Origin: Helicobacter_D ganmani
GTDB taxonomy: Bacteria > Campylobacterota > Campylobacteria > Campylobacterales > Helicobacteraceae
Direction: 5' to 3' (one strand)
Assembly: GCF_965138225.1 (NCBI RefSeq)
Contig: NZ_CBCSAX010000011.1
DNA length: 64,000 nt
The stretch's first letter is position 1; every line of letters begins with the position of its first letter. Under the pieces are notes generated by a model. That model had not been told where the DNA came from and did not search any database. It saw only the letters and a program-made list of their open reading frames with translations. This document shows positions 25,875 to 33,567 of this stretch, piece by piece. Position numbers and translations under genes: made by a program.

Positions 25875-25890
25875 GAAACTATATTCTTAG
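25871..25890 (+). terminator. Hairpin at the nspC stop codon
   Basis: CTAAGAA-ACTATA-TTCTTAG is a perfect 7-bp stem with a 6-nt loop that includes the nspC stop codon (TAA at 25872-25874). It lies between convergent genes. No T run follows, so it may act as an mRNA 3' stabiliser rather than a terminator. Confidence 0.4.
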
Positions 25891-25901
25891 CTTGACTTTG
25901 C

Positions 25902-26189
25902 TTAAAATGTATTTACAAAAAGTCTTTTGGGATTCTTAACCAATAAAAGCACAAACCACGCAATCAAGCCAACCAATACAACAACTGCGCCAAGCACCGC
26001 ATCATCACCACTAATGTTTAAAAAGGGTTCTCCCTCATAAGTTGCAAAAACACAATCTACAATCCACATTAGCCCAGCTCCCCAATACATAAGGCTTAAA
26101 GTGCCTAATTGCAAATTTTTTTGAGGATTACTTACAAACCAACAAATGCTTGCAATCACTGCTGCGAACAAGGTCATCAACAAACACAT
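25902..26189 (-). CDS. Small three-helix membrane protein, unknown function
   Basis: Not recognised. The 95-residue product has three predicted transmembrane helices (about 3-19, 29-45, 65-88). The second is followed by the conserved-looking loop CVFATYEGEPFLNISGDD. ATG at 26189 is preferred because AAGG lies just upstream and because it starts 11 bp after the stop of the neighbouring gene. An upstream in-frame start at 26249 would overlap that gene by 50 bp. It probably forms a pair with the 127-residue membrane protein. Confidence 0.7.
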   Translation of the reverse strand: MCLLMTLFAAVIASICWFVSNPQKNLQLGTLSLMYWGAGLMWIVDCVFATYEGEPFLNISGDDAVLGAVVVLVGLIAWFVLLLVKNPKRLFVNTF

Positions 26190-26199
26190 TGGATTAACC

Positions 26200-26583
26200 T
26201 TAAACCATTTGGGCTTTAGAAGTAAGATTTGCGGACATTTTATCCGCACAAATAATCATCACAATCCAAATCGTAGTAATCAATGCAACTTGCGCACTAC
26301 CAATCGTCAAAATTTCATAAATCATTGCTTGTGTATCTTCTGGAGAACTCATTGCGGTCAGAAAAGGAGGATAAGCAACAATCTCACCATGCCAAATATG
26401 CTCAATAAAAAGCAAAAAAGCACCTCCAAAAAGCATATTAACAAGCCAACTTAATTTTCTACTCCAAGAAATTTTGTGGGAATATTTTTGTACATTTTCA
26501 TTTGCTTTTTCTTGTTTTAAAATGTTTCTTTTAACCGCACTTAAAACACCTGCAGCCACAATAGATTCAACAAAGCACGCCAT
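26200..26583 (-). CDS. Small membrane protein, unknown function
   Basis: Not recognised. The product has 127 residues, about three hydrophobic segments (3-17, 45-63, 91-112), and between the last two a His-rich FIEHIWHGEIV region that could bind a metal or heme. GGAGGT lies 6 bp before the ATG, an unusually strong ribosome-binding site for this genome. It is followed within 11 bp by the second small membrane protein and preceded by a PepSY-like membrane protein 131 bp upstream. Confidence 0.75.
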   Translation of the reverse strand: MACFVESIVAAGVLSAVKRNILKQEKANENVQKYSHKISWSRKLSWLVNMLFGGAFLLFIEHIWHGEIVAYPPFLTAMSSPEDTQAMIYEILTIGSAQVALITTIWIVMIICADKMSANLTSKAQMV

Positions 26584-26714
26584 ATCAACACCTCCAAAGA
26601 TAATATTAAAGTTAAAAAATAATAAACTAAAATGTCTTAAGATTTAATTATATTTTCAAAAGAAAGTAGTTAGCTTCATTCAGCAAGATTCTTTTGACCT
26701 TTGAATAGCGCGGA

Positions 26715-27266
26715 TTAACACACGCTCAAAGCACCTACTATTACACTGATAATGATTCCAGCTAGAATTGTGAAGATTTGAATCCCACGATTTTTCTTGA
26801 TGTTAAATAAAGTAATCATTAACCCAGAAATATAAAGTAAAATCAAAGTTAAACCAAAACCAATTGCAAGAATATCAAAATACCATTTTGCTTTTGCCTT
26901 GTGCAACATAATCATATCGCCAATTAAACTGCGCTCCATAGTCGTAACACTCCAAGTGGAATCCGCATTTTGTTTAATGCTTGCAGAATAATGCACTCCC
27001 CCAATCTCTAATGCCCCGCTTTTCCTATCCATTTTGGCTTCCAAATTGCTTGGCACTTTTAATTGCGTGCTTTTAAGATACTCTACTAATGCCTGCACTT
27101 CTTGCCCTTTTTCTATGTTTTGCACCAAAGTATAAGTTTGCTTTGTTGCACCAAAATCCTGATTAATCCCAGCAATATACAAAATTCCACTTAACGCATA
27201 CATTAATGCCAAAGGCAAGAAAAATAAACTAAGGTAAATATGGATATTGCGAAATTGTTTTGTCAT
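26715..27266 (-). CDS. PepSY-associated TM helix protein
   Basis: Protein of 183 residues. A first helix (10-33) begins with RNIHIYLSLFFLPLALMYALSG, the start typical of PepSY_TM proteins linked to iron or siderophore uptake. A periplasmic segment of about 90 residues resembles one PepSY module. A second helix follows IMLHKAKAKWYFDIL at about 120-148, and a third is near 160-180. In iron-linked family members such proteins act as membrane ferric reductases or uptake accessories. Function here is inferred only from this resemblance. It is divergent from the yej operon. Confidence 0.7.
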   Translation of the reverse strand: MTKQFRNIHIYLSLFFLPLALMYALSGILYIAGINQDFGATKQTYTLVQNIEKGQEVQALVEYLKSTQLKVPSNLEAKMDRKSGALEIGGVHYSASIKQNADSTWSVTTMERSLIGDMIMLHKAKAKWYFDILAIGFGLTLILLYISGLMITLFNIKKNRGIQIFTILAGIIISVIVGALSVC

Positions 27267-27351
27267 CTTTAAGACTCCTTTTTAAAAAATAAAATTGAAA
27301 TATATCACAGAAATATAAAGAAATTGTGAAGAATTCTTAACTTTAATTTGC

Positions 27352-27357
27352 TAGAAT
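27352..27357 (+). promoter_or_regulatory. -10 box of the yejABEF operon
   Basis: TAGAAT lies 29 bp before the yejA ATG in the 120-bp divergent region shared with the PepSY protein gene. It is preceded by TTGC, as in other extended -10 elements in the window. An AAGGAA ribosome-binding site follows at 27378-27383. Confidence 0.4.
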
Positions 27358-27386
27358 ATTTGATTTTAATTTCAATAAGGAAACTT

Positions 27387-29213
27387 ATGCGCATTTTTTT
27401 ACTTTGCTCCCTTCTCTTTTCTTATTTGCTAGCACAAACTTACAGCGATTCCGCTTTTAGTGCAAATGGTGAAGTAAAATACAAAAATTTCACTTCTTTT
27501 GATTATGTCAATCCTAACGCACCCAAAGGAGGACACATTAAACAATATGCCCTTGGAAGTTATGATAGTTTTTATGACTTTTTACTTAAGGGAACAAGTG
27601 CAAAAGGGCTTTCGCTCCTTTATGATACCTTAATGGTGCGCTCTTTTGATGAGCCAAGCAGTCAATATGGGCTTGTAGCGAAACAAGTTCAAAGAGCAGA
27701 AGACAACACTTTTGTCATTTTTCATTTGGATGAAAATGCACATTTTAACAACGGCAAAGAAGTTACCGCCTTTGATGTGGAGTTTAGTTTCAACACCATC
27801 GCAAGGGGAGAAAATCCCTCAATGGTGCGATATTATGCAGATGTTAAAGAAGTCATTGTTGTAGATAAATACACCGTGCGTTTTAATTTTCACAATCCCA
27901 ACAATCGCGAATTAGCCTTAATTCTTGGGGATTTGCCGATTTTGCCCAAACACTACTACGAAAATACCATTTTAAGCGAAAATCCGCTCAAACTTCCATT
28001 AGGAAGCGGACCTTATAAAATAGAATCTTTTGAAGCAGGAAGAAGTGTTACTTATCGGCGCATAGACAATTATTGGGCTAAAAATCACAAAACGCGTGTG
28101 GGATATTTCAATTTTGACAAAATTACCTTTGATTACTACAAAGATGACGCTGTAGCCCTAGAAGCTTTTAAATCGGGTAGATACGACTATCGTGAAGAAT
28201 CTAGTGCAAAAAATTGGGCGGTAGGCTATGAGGGAATTGCACTAAAAAACCAAGATATTCAAAAAATTGAATTACTCCATTCCTTGCCAAGCGGTATGCA
28301 AGGATTCGTGTTCAATTTGCGCAAAAATGTTTTCAAAGACAGGCGAGTACGTGAGGCATTAGGGCTTGCATTTGATTTTGAATGGAGCAATAAGAATCTC
28401 TTTTTTAATCAATATAGTCGCACAAAAAGTTTTTTTGATAATTCTGAATTTGCAAGTGTTGGGATTCCATTAGGCGCAGAATTAGCAATCTTAGAACCTT
28501 ATCGCTCCAAGCTTCCACCAGAAGTTTTTACACAAAGTTTTTCCCTTCCTAAGAGCAAAGGCGATGGCAACAACCGCGAAAATCTCAAAAAAGCACAAGC
28601 CTTACTCAAAGATGCGGGTTTTATCATCAAAAATGGCAAACTTTATCCACCTACAACGCAATCCAATACAAAAGAGCAGCCTTTTACTTTTGAATTATTG
28701 CTTGTGTCTCCCGCAATGGAACGCGTCGCAATTCCTTTTCAGAAAAATCTACAAACCCTAGGAATCACGATGAAAATTCGCATCGTAGATGTCAGTCAAT
28801 ACATTAACCAACTGCGACAATTTGATTACGATATGATTGTCAGCGTTTTTCCTCAAAGTCTCTCTCCTGGCAATGAACAAGCATTTTTTTGGGGTTCAAA
28901 GGCAGCAGATTCCGCAGGAAGTTATAATTATATCGGGATTCAAAATGAAGTCGTAGATGCCTTGATTGCGAAAATCATTCAAGCAAAGGATTATCAAGAG
29001 TTACTCAACAGCACGCGCGCATTAGACCGCGTATTGTTATGGGAACATTATGTGATTCCACATTTTCACACCAAAACATTCCGCGTTGCTTTTTGGGATT
29101 TTTTAGAACACCCTGCAATTACGCCAATTTACAATGTTGGCTTTGAAACTTGGTGGGTCAATCCAAGCAAGCTAGAAAAACTGCAGATGAAATATCCAAG
29201 CCTTCGTCGCTAA
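27387..29213 (+). CDS. yejA: Periplasmic peptide-binding protein, YejA type
   Basis: Family 5 extracellular solute-binding protein of 608 residues. An N-terminal signal peptide ends near ..LLAQ (about 16). The mature protein shows the OppA-class pattern: PNAPKGGHIKQYALGSYDS, and later GSGPYKIESFEAGRSVTYRRIDNYWAKN near 205. The YejA subgroup imports larger oligopeptides and the peptide-nucleotide antibiotic microcin C. ATG at 27387 is chosen (AAGGAA before it, proper signal peptide) over an upstream TTG at 27348. It leads the four-gene operon yejABEF. Confidence 0.9.
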   Translation: MRIFLLCSLLFSYLLAQTYSDSAFSANGEVKYKNFTSFDYVNPNAPKGGHIKQYALGSYDSFYDFLLKGTSAKGLSLLYDTLMVRSFDEPSSQYGLVAKQVQRAEDNTFVIFHLDENAHFNNGKEVTAFDVEFSFNTIARGENPSMVRYYADVKEVIVVDKYTVRFNFHNPNNRELALILGDLPILPKHYYENTILSENPLKLPLGSGPYKIESFEAGRSVTYRRIDNYWAKNHKTRVGYFNFDKITFDYYKDDAVALEAFKSGRYDYREESSAKNWAVGYEGIALKNQDIQKIELLHSLPSGMQGFVFNLRKNVFKDRRVREALGLAFDFEWSNKNLFFNQYSRTKSFFDNSEFASVGIPLGAELAILEPYRSKLPPEVFTQSFSLPKSKGDGNNRENLKKAQALLKDAGFIIKNGKLYPPTTQSNTKEQPFTFELLLVSPAMERVAIPFQKNLQTLGITMKIRIVDVSQYINQLRQFDYDMIVSVFPQSLSPGNEQAFFWGSKAADSAGSYNYIGIQNEVVDALIAKIIQAKDYQELLNSTRALDRVLLWEHYVIPHFHTKTFRVAFWDFLEHPAITPIYNVGFETWWVNPSKLEKLQMKYPSLRR

Positions 29214-29223
29214 AAGGGAAAAT

Positions 29224-30261
29224 TTGAAACAATACATTTTCAAAAGACTTTTACTGATTATCCCTACATTATTGGGAATTATGACATTAAACTTTTTCAT
29301 CATTCAAGCAGCACCAGGTGGTCCGGTAGAACAGATGATTGCACGTTTGGAAGGAGTGGGAGGGCAAGGCGAAGTGCAACCTACAAGTGTTTATAAAAAT
29401 CAAGGCTTAGATGAAGAGATGATTGCCAAAATCAACGCACTTTATGGCTTTGATAAACCCCTCTTAGAGCGATATATTTTAATGCTTAAAAACTATCTTT
29501 GTTTTGAATTTGGTAGTAGTTTTTATAAGAATACTGCTGTCATTGACTTACTTTTAGAAAAACTCCCCGTTTCTATTAGTCTAGGGCTTTGGAGCACTTT
29601 ATTAATTTATTTAATTTCTATTCCACTAGGAATCCAAAAAGCACTCAAAGAGGGAAGCACTTTTGATAGCATTACAAGCACACTCATCATTATCGGGAAT
29701 GCGATTCCAACCTTTTTATTTGCCCTCATTTTGATTATTTTTTTTGCAGGCGGAACATATTTTAATCTCTTTCCCTTGCGCGGAATCATCGGAGATGATT
29801 TTGCAAACTTAAGTTTATTTGGCAAAATCAAAGATTACTTTTGGCATATTACTTTACCTGTTATCTCCCTTAGTATTGGAGGTTTTGCGACTTTAACTCT
29901 GCTTTCTAAAAATTCTTTTTTAGAGGAAATTCACAAACAATATGTCCAGCTTGCTTTTGCCAAAGGTTTAAACGAATCTCAAGTGCTTTATCGTCATATT
30001 TTTCGTAATGCAATGCTTATTATTATTGCTTCCATTCCCTCTGCGTTGCTTGGAATCTTACTTAGTGGTTCTCTTTTGATTGAAATCATTTTCTCGCTTG
30101 ATGGCTTGGGACTTTTAGGATATGAGTCCATTATTACGCGAGATTATCCTGTCATCTTTGGCTCACTTTATCTTTTTACGCTTTTTGGCTTGATTGTGGG
30201 ATTAATCAGTGATTTACTCTACACATTCATAGACCCAAGAATCAATTTCCAGCGGGTTTAA
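29224..30261 (+). CDS. yejB: ABC peptide transporter permease, YejB type
   Basis: Inner-membrane permease of 345 residues. It starts with TTG behind AAGGG, and the first residues KQYIFKRLLLIIPTLLGIM are typical of the DppB/YejB group. Six helices are expected, and the EAA coupling loop lies around VQLAFAKGLNESQVLYRHIFRNA near 240. A longer periplasmic loop after helix 1 (with GQGEVQPTS) is a YejB feature. It follows yejA by 10 bp and yejE by 1 bp spacing. Confidence 0.92.
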   Translation: MKQYIFKRLLLIIPTLLGIMTLNFFIIQAAPGGPVEQMIARLEGVGGQGEVQPTSVYKNQGLDEEMIAKINALYGFDKPLLERYILMLKNYLCFEFGSSFYKNTAVIDLLLEKLPVSISLGLWSTLLIYLISIPLGIQKALKEGSTFDSITSTLIIIGNAIPTFLFALILIIFFAGGTYFNLFPLRGIIGDDFANLSLFGKIKDYFWHITLPVISLSIGGFATLTLLSKNSFLEEIHKQYVQLAFAKGLNESQVLYRHIFRNAMLIIIASIPSALLGILLSGSLLIEIIFSLDGLGLLGYESIITRDYPVIFGSLYLFTLFGLIVGLISDLLYTFIDPRINFQRV

Positions 30262-30262
30262 G

Positions 30263-31303
30263 ATGAAAAAAAGAATCCTAAATCAAAGACGATTCCTAGC
30301 ATTCAAACAAAACAAACGTGCATATTTTTCACTTTGGATTTTTGCTGTGCTTTTTATCATCTGTATGAGTGCAGAATTTATTGCGAACGACAAGCCGCTT
30401 TTTGTGCGTTATGCAGGAGCAAACTATTTTCCTTTATTCCATGATTATCCCGAAACGACTTTTGGGGGAGATTTTGAAAGCATTGCAAACTTCAATGATT
30501 CCTATTTGCAAGACAAAATTCGCGAAAAAGGTTTTTTTGTTATGCCACTCATTCCTTATGCTTATGATTCTGTGATTTATGATTTACCAACCCCTTCTCC
30601 CTCACCCCCAAGCCTCAAGAACCCCTTAGGCACAGATGACTTGGGGCGAGATGTGCTTGCAAGATTACTTTATGGGCTAAAGACTTCCATTTTATTTGGC
30701 TTAATTCTCACTTTCTTTAGCTCTATTATCGGGCTTTTTATCGGGGCAATTTGTGGGTATTTTGGAGGCAAAATAGACTTGTTAGGGCAGCGTTTAATTG
30801 AGATTTGGAGCGGAATGCCGATTCTTTTTGTATTAATTATTTTTGCGAGCCTATTAGAGCCAAACTTTTGGAGCATTTTATGTGTTATTTTGCTATTTTC
30901 TTGGATTGCTCTCGTGCCTTTTGTGCGCGCAGAATTTCTAAAAGTGCGGAATCTTGACTATATTAAAGCTGCCAAAATGCTAGGAGTAAGCCATTTTCGC
31001 ATTATGCTTTATCATATTTTACCCAATGCGCTTGTCGCGACGATTACCTACTTACCCTTTATTCTTTGTGGGAGCATTACTACTCTAGCTTCCTTAGACT
31101 TTTTGGGGCTTGGATTGCCTCCACCAAGTGCAAGTTTGGGCGAAATCCTCTCTCAAGGCAAAAACAACCTCAACGCCCCTTGGCTTGGGTTAAGTGGATT
31201 CTTTGCTTTAAGCTTTTTACTTTGTTTGCTCGTCTTTATCGGAGAGGGCTTACGAGACTGCTTAAGGAGTGAAAATATCCTCATCAAGGAAAAAGAACAA
31301 TGA
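30263..31303 (+). CDS. yejE: ABC peptide transporter permease, YejE type
   Basis: Second permease of 346 residues (DppC/OppC group). The first helix (about 22-40) is followed by the long periplasmic insertion of YejE proteins (about 45-115, with the GGDFESIANFND stretch). Next come NPLGTDDLGRDVLARLLYG near 120 and the EAA loop LDYIKAAKMLGVSHFRIMLYHILPN near 235. It overlaps the ATPase gene by 4 bp (ATGA). Confidence 0.92.
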   Translation: MKKRILNQRRFLAFKQNKRAYFSLWIFAVLFIICMSAEFIANDKPLFVRYAGANYFPLFHDYPETTFGGDFESIANFNDSYLQDKIREKGFFVMPLIPYAYDSVIYDLPTPSPSPPSLKNPLGTDDLGRDVLARLLYGLKTSILFGLILTFFSSIIGLFIGAICGYFGGKIDLLGQRLIEIWSGMPILFVLIIFASLLEPNFWSILCVILLFSWIALVPFVRAEFLKVRNLDYIKAAKMLGVSHFRIMLYHILPNALVATITYLPFILCGSITTLASLDFLGLGLPPPSASLGEILSQGKNNLNAPWLGLSGFFALSFLLCLLVFIGEGLRDCLRSENILIKEKEQ

Positions 31304-32874
31304 ATCTTTTGCAAGTTCATTCGCTTCAAGTCTCTTTGCAGGGATTCTGCTTACAAAACATTGACTTTAACCTAGAAAAAGGAGAAACTTTAGGAATCGT
31401 AGGAGAATCAGGGAGTGGAAAAACTCTCCTTAGTCATTTGATTTTACGATTAATTAAAAATTATGAATTACAAAGCGGAGAGATTCTTTATTTGGGGCAA
31501 AATTTACTTGAATGGAAAGAATCACAAATGCAAGCTTTGCGTGGCAAAGAAATCAGCTATATTTTCCAAGAACCCCTAAGCGCACTCAATCCTTTACAAA
31601 AAATCAAAAAACAACTAAGCGAAGCGATTGTCATTCATCACCCAAAAATCAAGCCTCAAGCCTTGCAACAGAAAATTTTGGAATTGCTTGAAAATGTGCA
31701 TCTTAGCCCAAAAATTTTAGAATCCTATCCTTATGAGCTAAGCGGGGGGCAAAGACAACGCATTTGTATCGCTATTGCCCTTGCCAACTCTCCTAAAATC
31801 CTGATTGCCGATGAACCAACTACCGCGCTAGATTCCACAACACAAGCTCAAATTCTCAAGCTTTTGAAAAATTTGCAAGCCAAATTAAACCTTAGCATTC
31901 TTTTTATCAGCCATAATCTAGCTGTCGTTTCCAAACTCTGCTCCTCACTTCTTGTGCTGCAAAAAGGCAGAATCGTAGAAAGAGGAACAATAAAAGAAAT
32001 CTTTGAATCCCCAAAAAATCCTTATACGCAAATGCTCATTCAATCAATGGGATTCCATTACAATCAAGAATCTTATCAGCAAAACACACTTTTAGAGGTT
32101 AAAAACCTAAGTGTCCAATATCCAACAAAAAAAAGTTTTTTGGGCAAGACTTTAGAATCTTTTGTCGCTTTAGAGCCTCTTAGTTTTTGCCTAAGAGAAA
32201 GGGAAAGTTTGGGAATTATTGGCGAATCAGGAAGTGGCAAAAGTAGCTTAGCCCACGCACTTTGTCGCTTGCTTGAATCCAATATCGTGCAAGGAGAAAT
32301 GGAATTTTTAGGTGAAAAATTCTTTGCTTTAAAGGGCAAAGAATTGCGCCATTTTAGAAAAAAGATTCAAATCATTTTTCAAGACCCTTTTAGCTCTCTT
32401 AATCCCAAAATGAATGTTTTTCAGATTTTACAAGAGGGACTTAAAGCGCACAAAGAATCGTATCAAACTCCACAAATGATTCGGGCAAAAATTATCCAAA
32501 GCCTCACAGATGTGGGGCTAGAGGAAAGCTATTTGGAGCGGTATCCTAATGAACTAAGCGGGGGGCAAAGACAGAGAATTAGTATCGCTAGAAGCTTGAT
32601 TCTGCGCCCAAAAGTGCTAATTTTGGACGAACCCACAAGCGCATTAGACCGCGCTACACAAAATCAAATTTTAACTTTGCTTTTAAATCTTAGCAAGCAA
32701 TATCATTTAAGCTATCTTTGCATTAGCCACGATTTGAGCGTAATTGCGAGTTTATGCCAAAATGTTTTGGTATTAAAAGAAGGAAAAATGCTTGAATATG
32801 GGGCAACAAAAGAGGTTTTCAAATCCCCAAAACACCCTTATGTCCAAACCCTGCTTAAAGCAAGTAAGCTATGA
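31300..32874 (+). CDS. yejF: Dual ABC ATPase, YejF type
   Basis: Protein of 524 residues with two complete nucleotide-binding cassettes in one chain. Cassette 1 has Walker A GESGSGKT near 36, signature LSGGQRQRI near 147 and Walker B ILIADEP near 167. Cassette 2 has GESGSGKS near 308, LSGGQRQRI near 418 and VLILDEP near 438, each followed by an H-loop (SHNL, SHDL). It powers the YejBE channel. All catalytic residues seem intact in both halves. It is the last gene of the operon, and degraded sequence follows. Confidence 0.94.
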   Translation: MNLLQVHSLQVSLQGFCLQNIDFNLEKGETLGIVGESGSGKTLLSHLILRLIKNYELQSGEILYLGQNLLEWKESQMQALRGKEISYIFQEPLSALNPLQKIKKQLSEAIVIHHPKIKPQALQQKILELLENVHLSPKILESYPYELSGGQRQRICIAIALANSPKILIADEPTTALDSTTQAQILKLLKNLQAKLNLSILFISHNLAVVSKLCSSLLVLQKGRIVERGTIKEIFESPKNPYTQMLIQSMGFHYNQESYQQNTLLEVKNLSVQYPTKKSFLGKTLESFVALEPLSFCLRERESLGIIGESGSGKSSLAHALCRLLESNIVQGEMEFLGEKFFALKGKELRHFRKKIQIIFQDPFSSLNPKMNVFQILQEGLKAHKESYQTPQMIRAKIIQSLTDVGLEESYLERYPNELSGGQRQRISIARSLILRPKVLILDEPTSALDRATQNQILTLLLNLSKQYHLSYLCISHDLSVIASLCQNVLVLKEGKMLEYGATKEVFKSPKHPYVQTLLKASKL

Positions 32875-32992
32875 GATTCCGATTGATTCATTACTTCTTT
32901 TATTAATTCTTACAAATATTTTTGTTCGTTGGTAGATTTCAGAATCTAATCTTAATTTATCCAAATCCTCTTAAGAAATAAGTATTAGCACC

Positions 32993-33291
32993 TTAATCAA
33001 GCGTATATCCCAACATTTCTAAACTAATATCTATTTTATCCCTTGCAGCAAGCTTACTAGTAATATAAATTTTAATTCTCTGTCTTGTTGATTTTGCGTT
33101 AGAAATCTCATCTGCACACAACACCAATGGCAACAATGCATACAAATCACTATTTTTTGTCAATAAAAATTCTTTGTCTTCTAGCTTTGATTCTGGGACA
33201 TTAAAGATTCTATAAATCGAATTTAGGTAGAGATTCTAAAAAACTCTTTTAAAGTAGTATTTAGCTTTTGATAAAATTCAGAGAGTTTGCT
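32993..33291 (-). pseudogene. Decayed gene fragment, unrecognised
   Basis: On the minus strand one frame (33229 down to the stop at 32993) is open for about 78 codons without a good start and has protein-like composition, e.g. FNVPESKLEDKEFLL, LYALLPLVLCADEIS and SLEMLGYTLD before the stop. A second frame just upstream (about 33291-33225) reads SKLSEFYQKLNTTLKEFF and appears to join it by a frameshift. I do not recognise the family. The remainder of the 693-bp gap between yejF and dnaK shows only further stop-riddled sequence and a palindromic repeat. Confidence 0.5.
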
Positions 33292-33459
33292 TGTGGGTCA
33301 AGAGAGAAAGTAAATCGGGAATTTAAAGAGGATTTTGTTAAACCAAATAGAGATATGCCCCACACTTGTTATCACAGAGCCTTTAGAAAAAATAAGTTGA
33401 TATTATAGCAAAGTTATTCAATTTTACAACAAAATTTCACATTTAAGGTTTTATATTTT

Positions 33460-33488
33460 AGATTGCTTCGCTACGCTCGCAATGACGA
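33460..33488. repeat. Palindromic repeat copy
   Basis: AGATTGCTTCG followed by CTACGCTCGCAATGACGA, with inverted ATTGC/GCAAT arms. It is intergenic, downstream of dnaK, and closely related to the element at the end of the phosphatase gene near 10.65 kb. Confidence 0.65.
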
Positions 33489-33530
33489 GAGGACAGAATC
33501 GCAGGCGTGCAGGATTATGGATTTGCAAAT

Positions 33531-33552
33531 GGAATCTCTAAGATGAGATTCC
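33531..33552 (-). terminator. Hairpin terminator of grpE-dnaK
   Basis: A perfect 8-bp inverted repeat GGAATCTC/GAGATTCC with a 6-nt loop lies 15 bp beyond the dnaK stop on the minus strand, followed by ATTTG. The T tract is short. Confidence 0.6.
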
Positions 33553-33567
33553 ACCCCTATAAGATTC

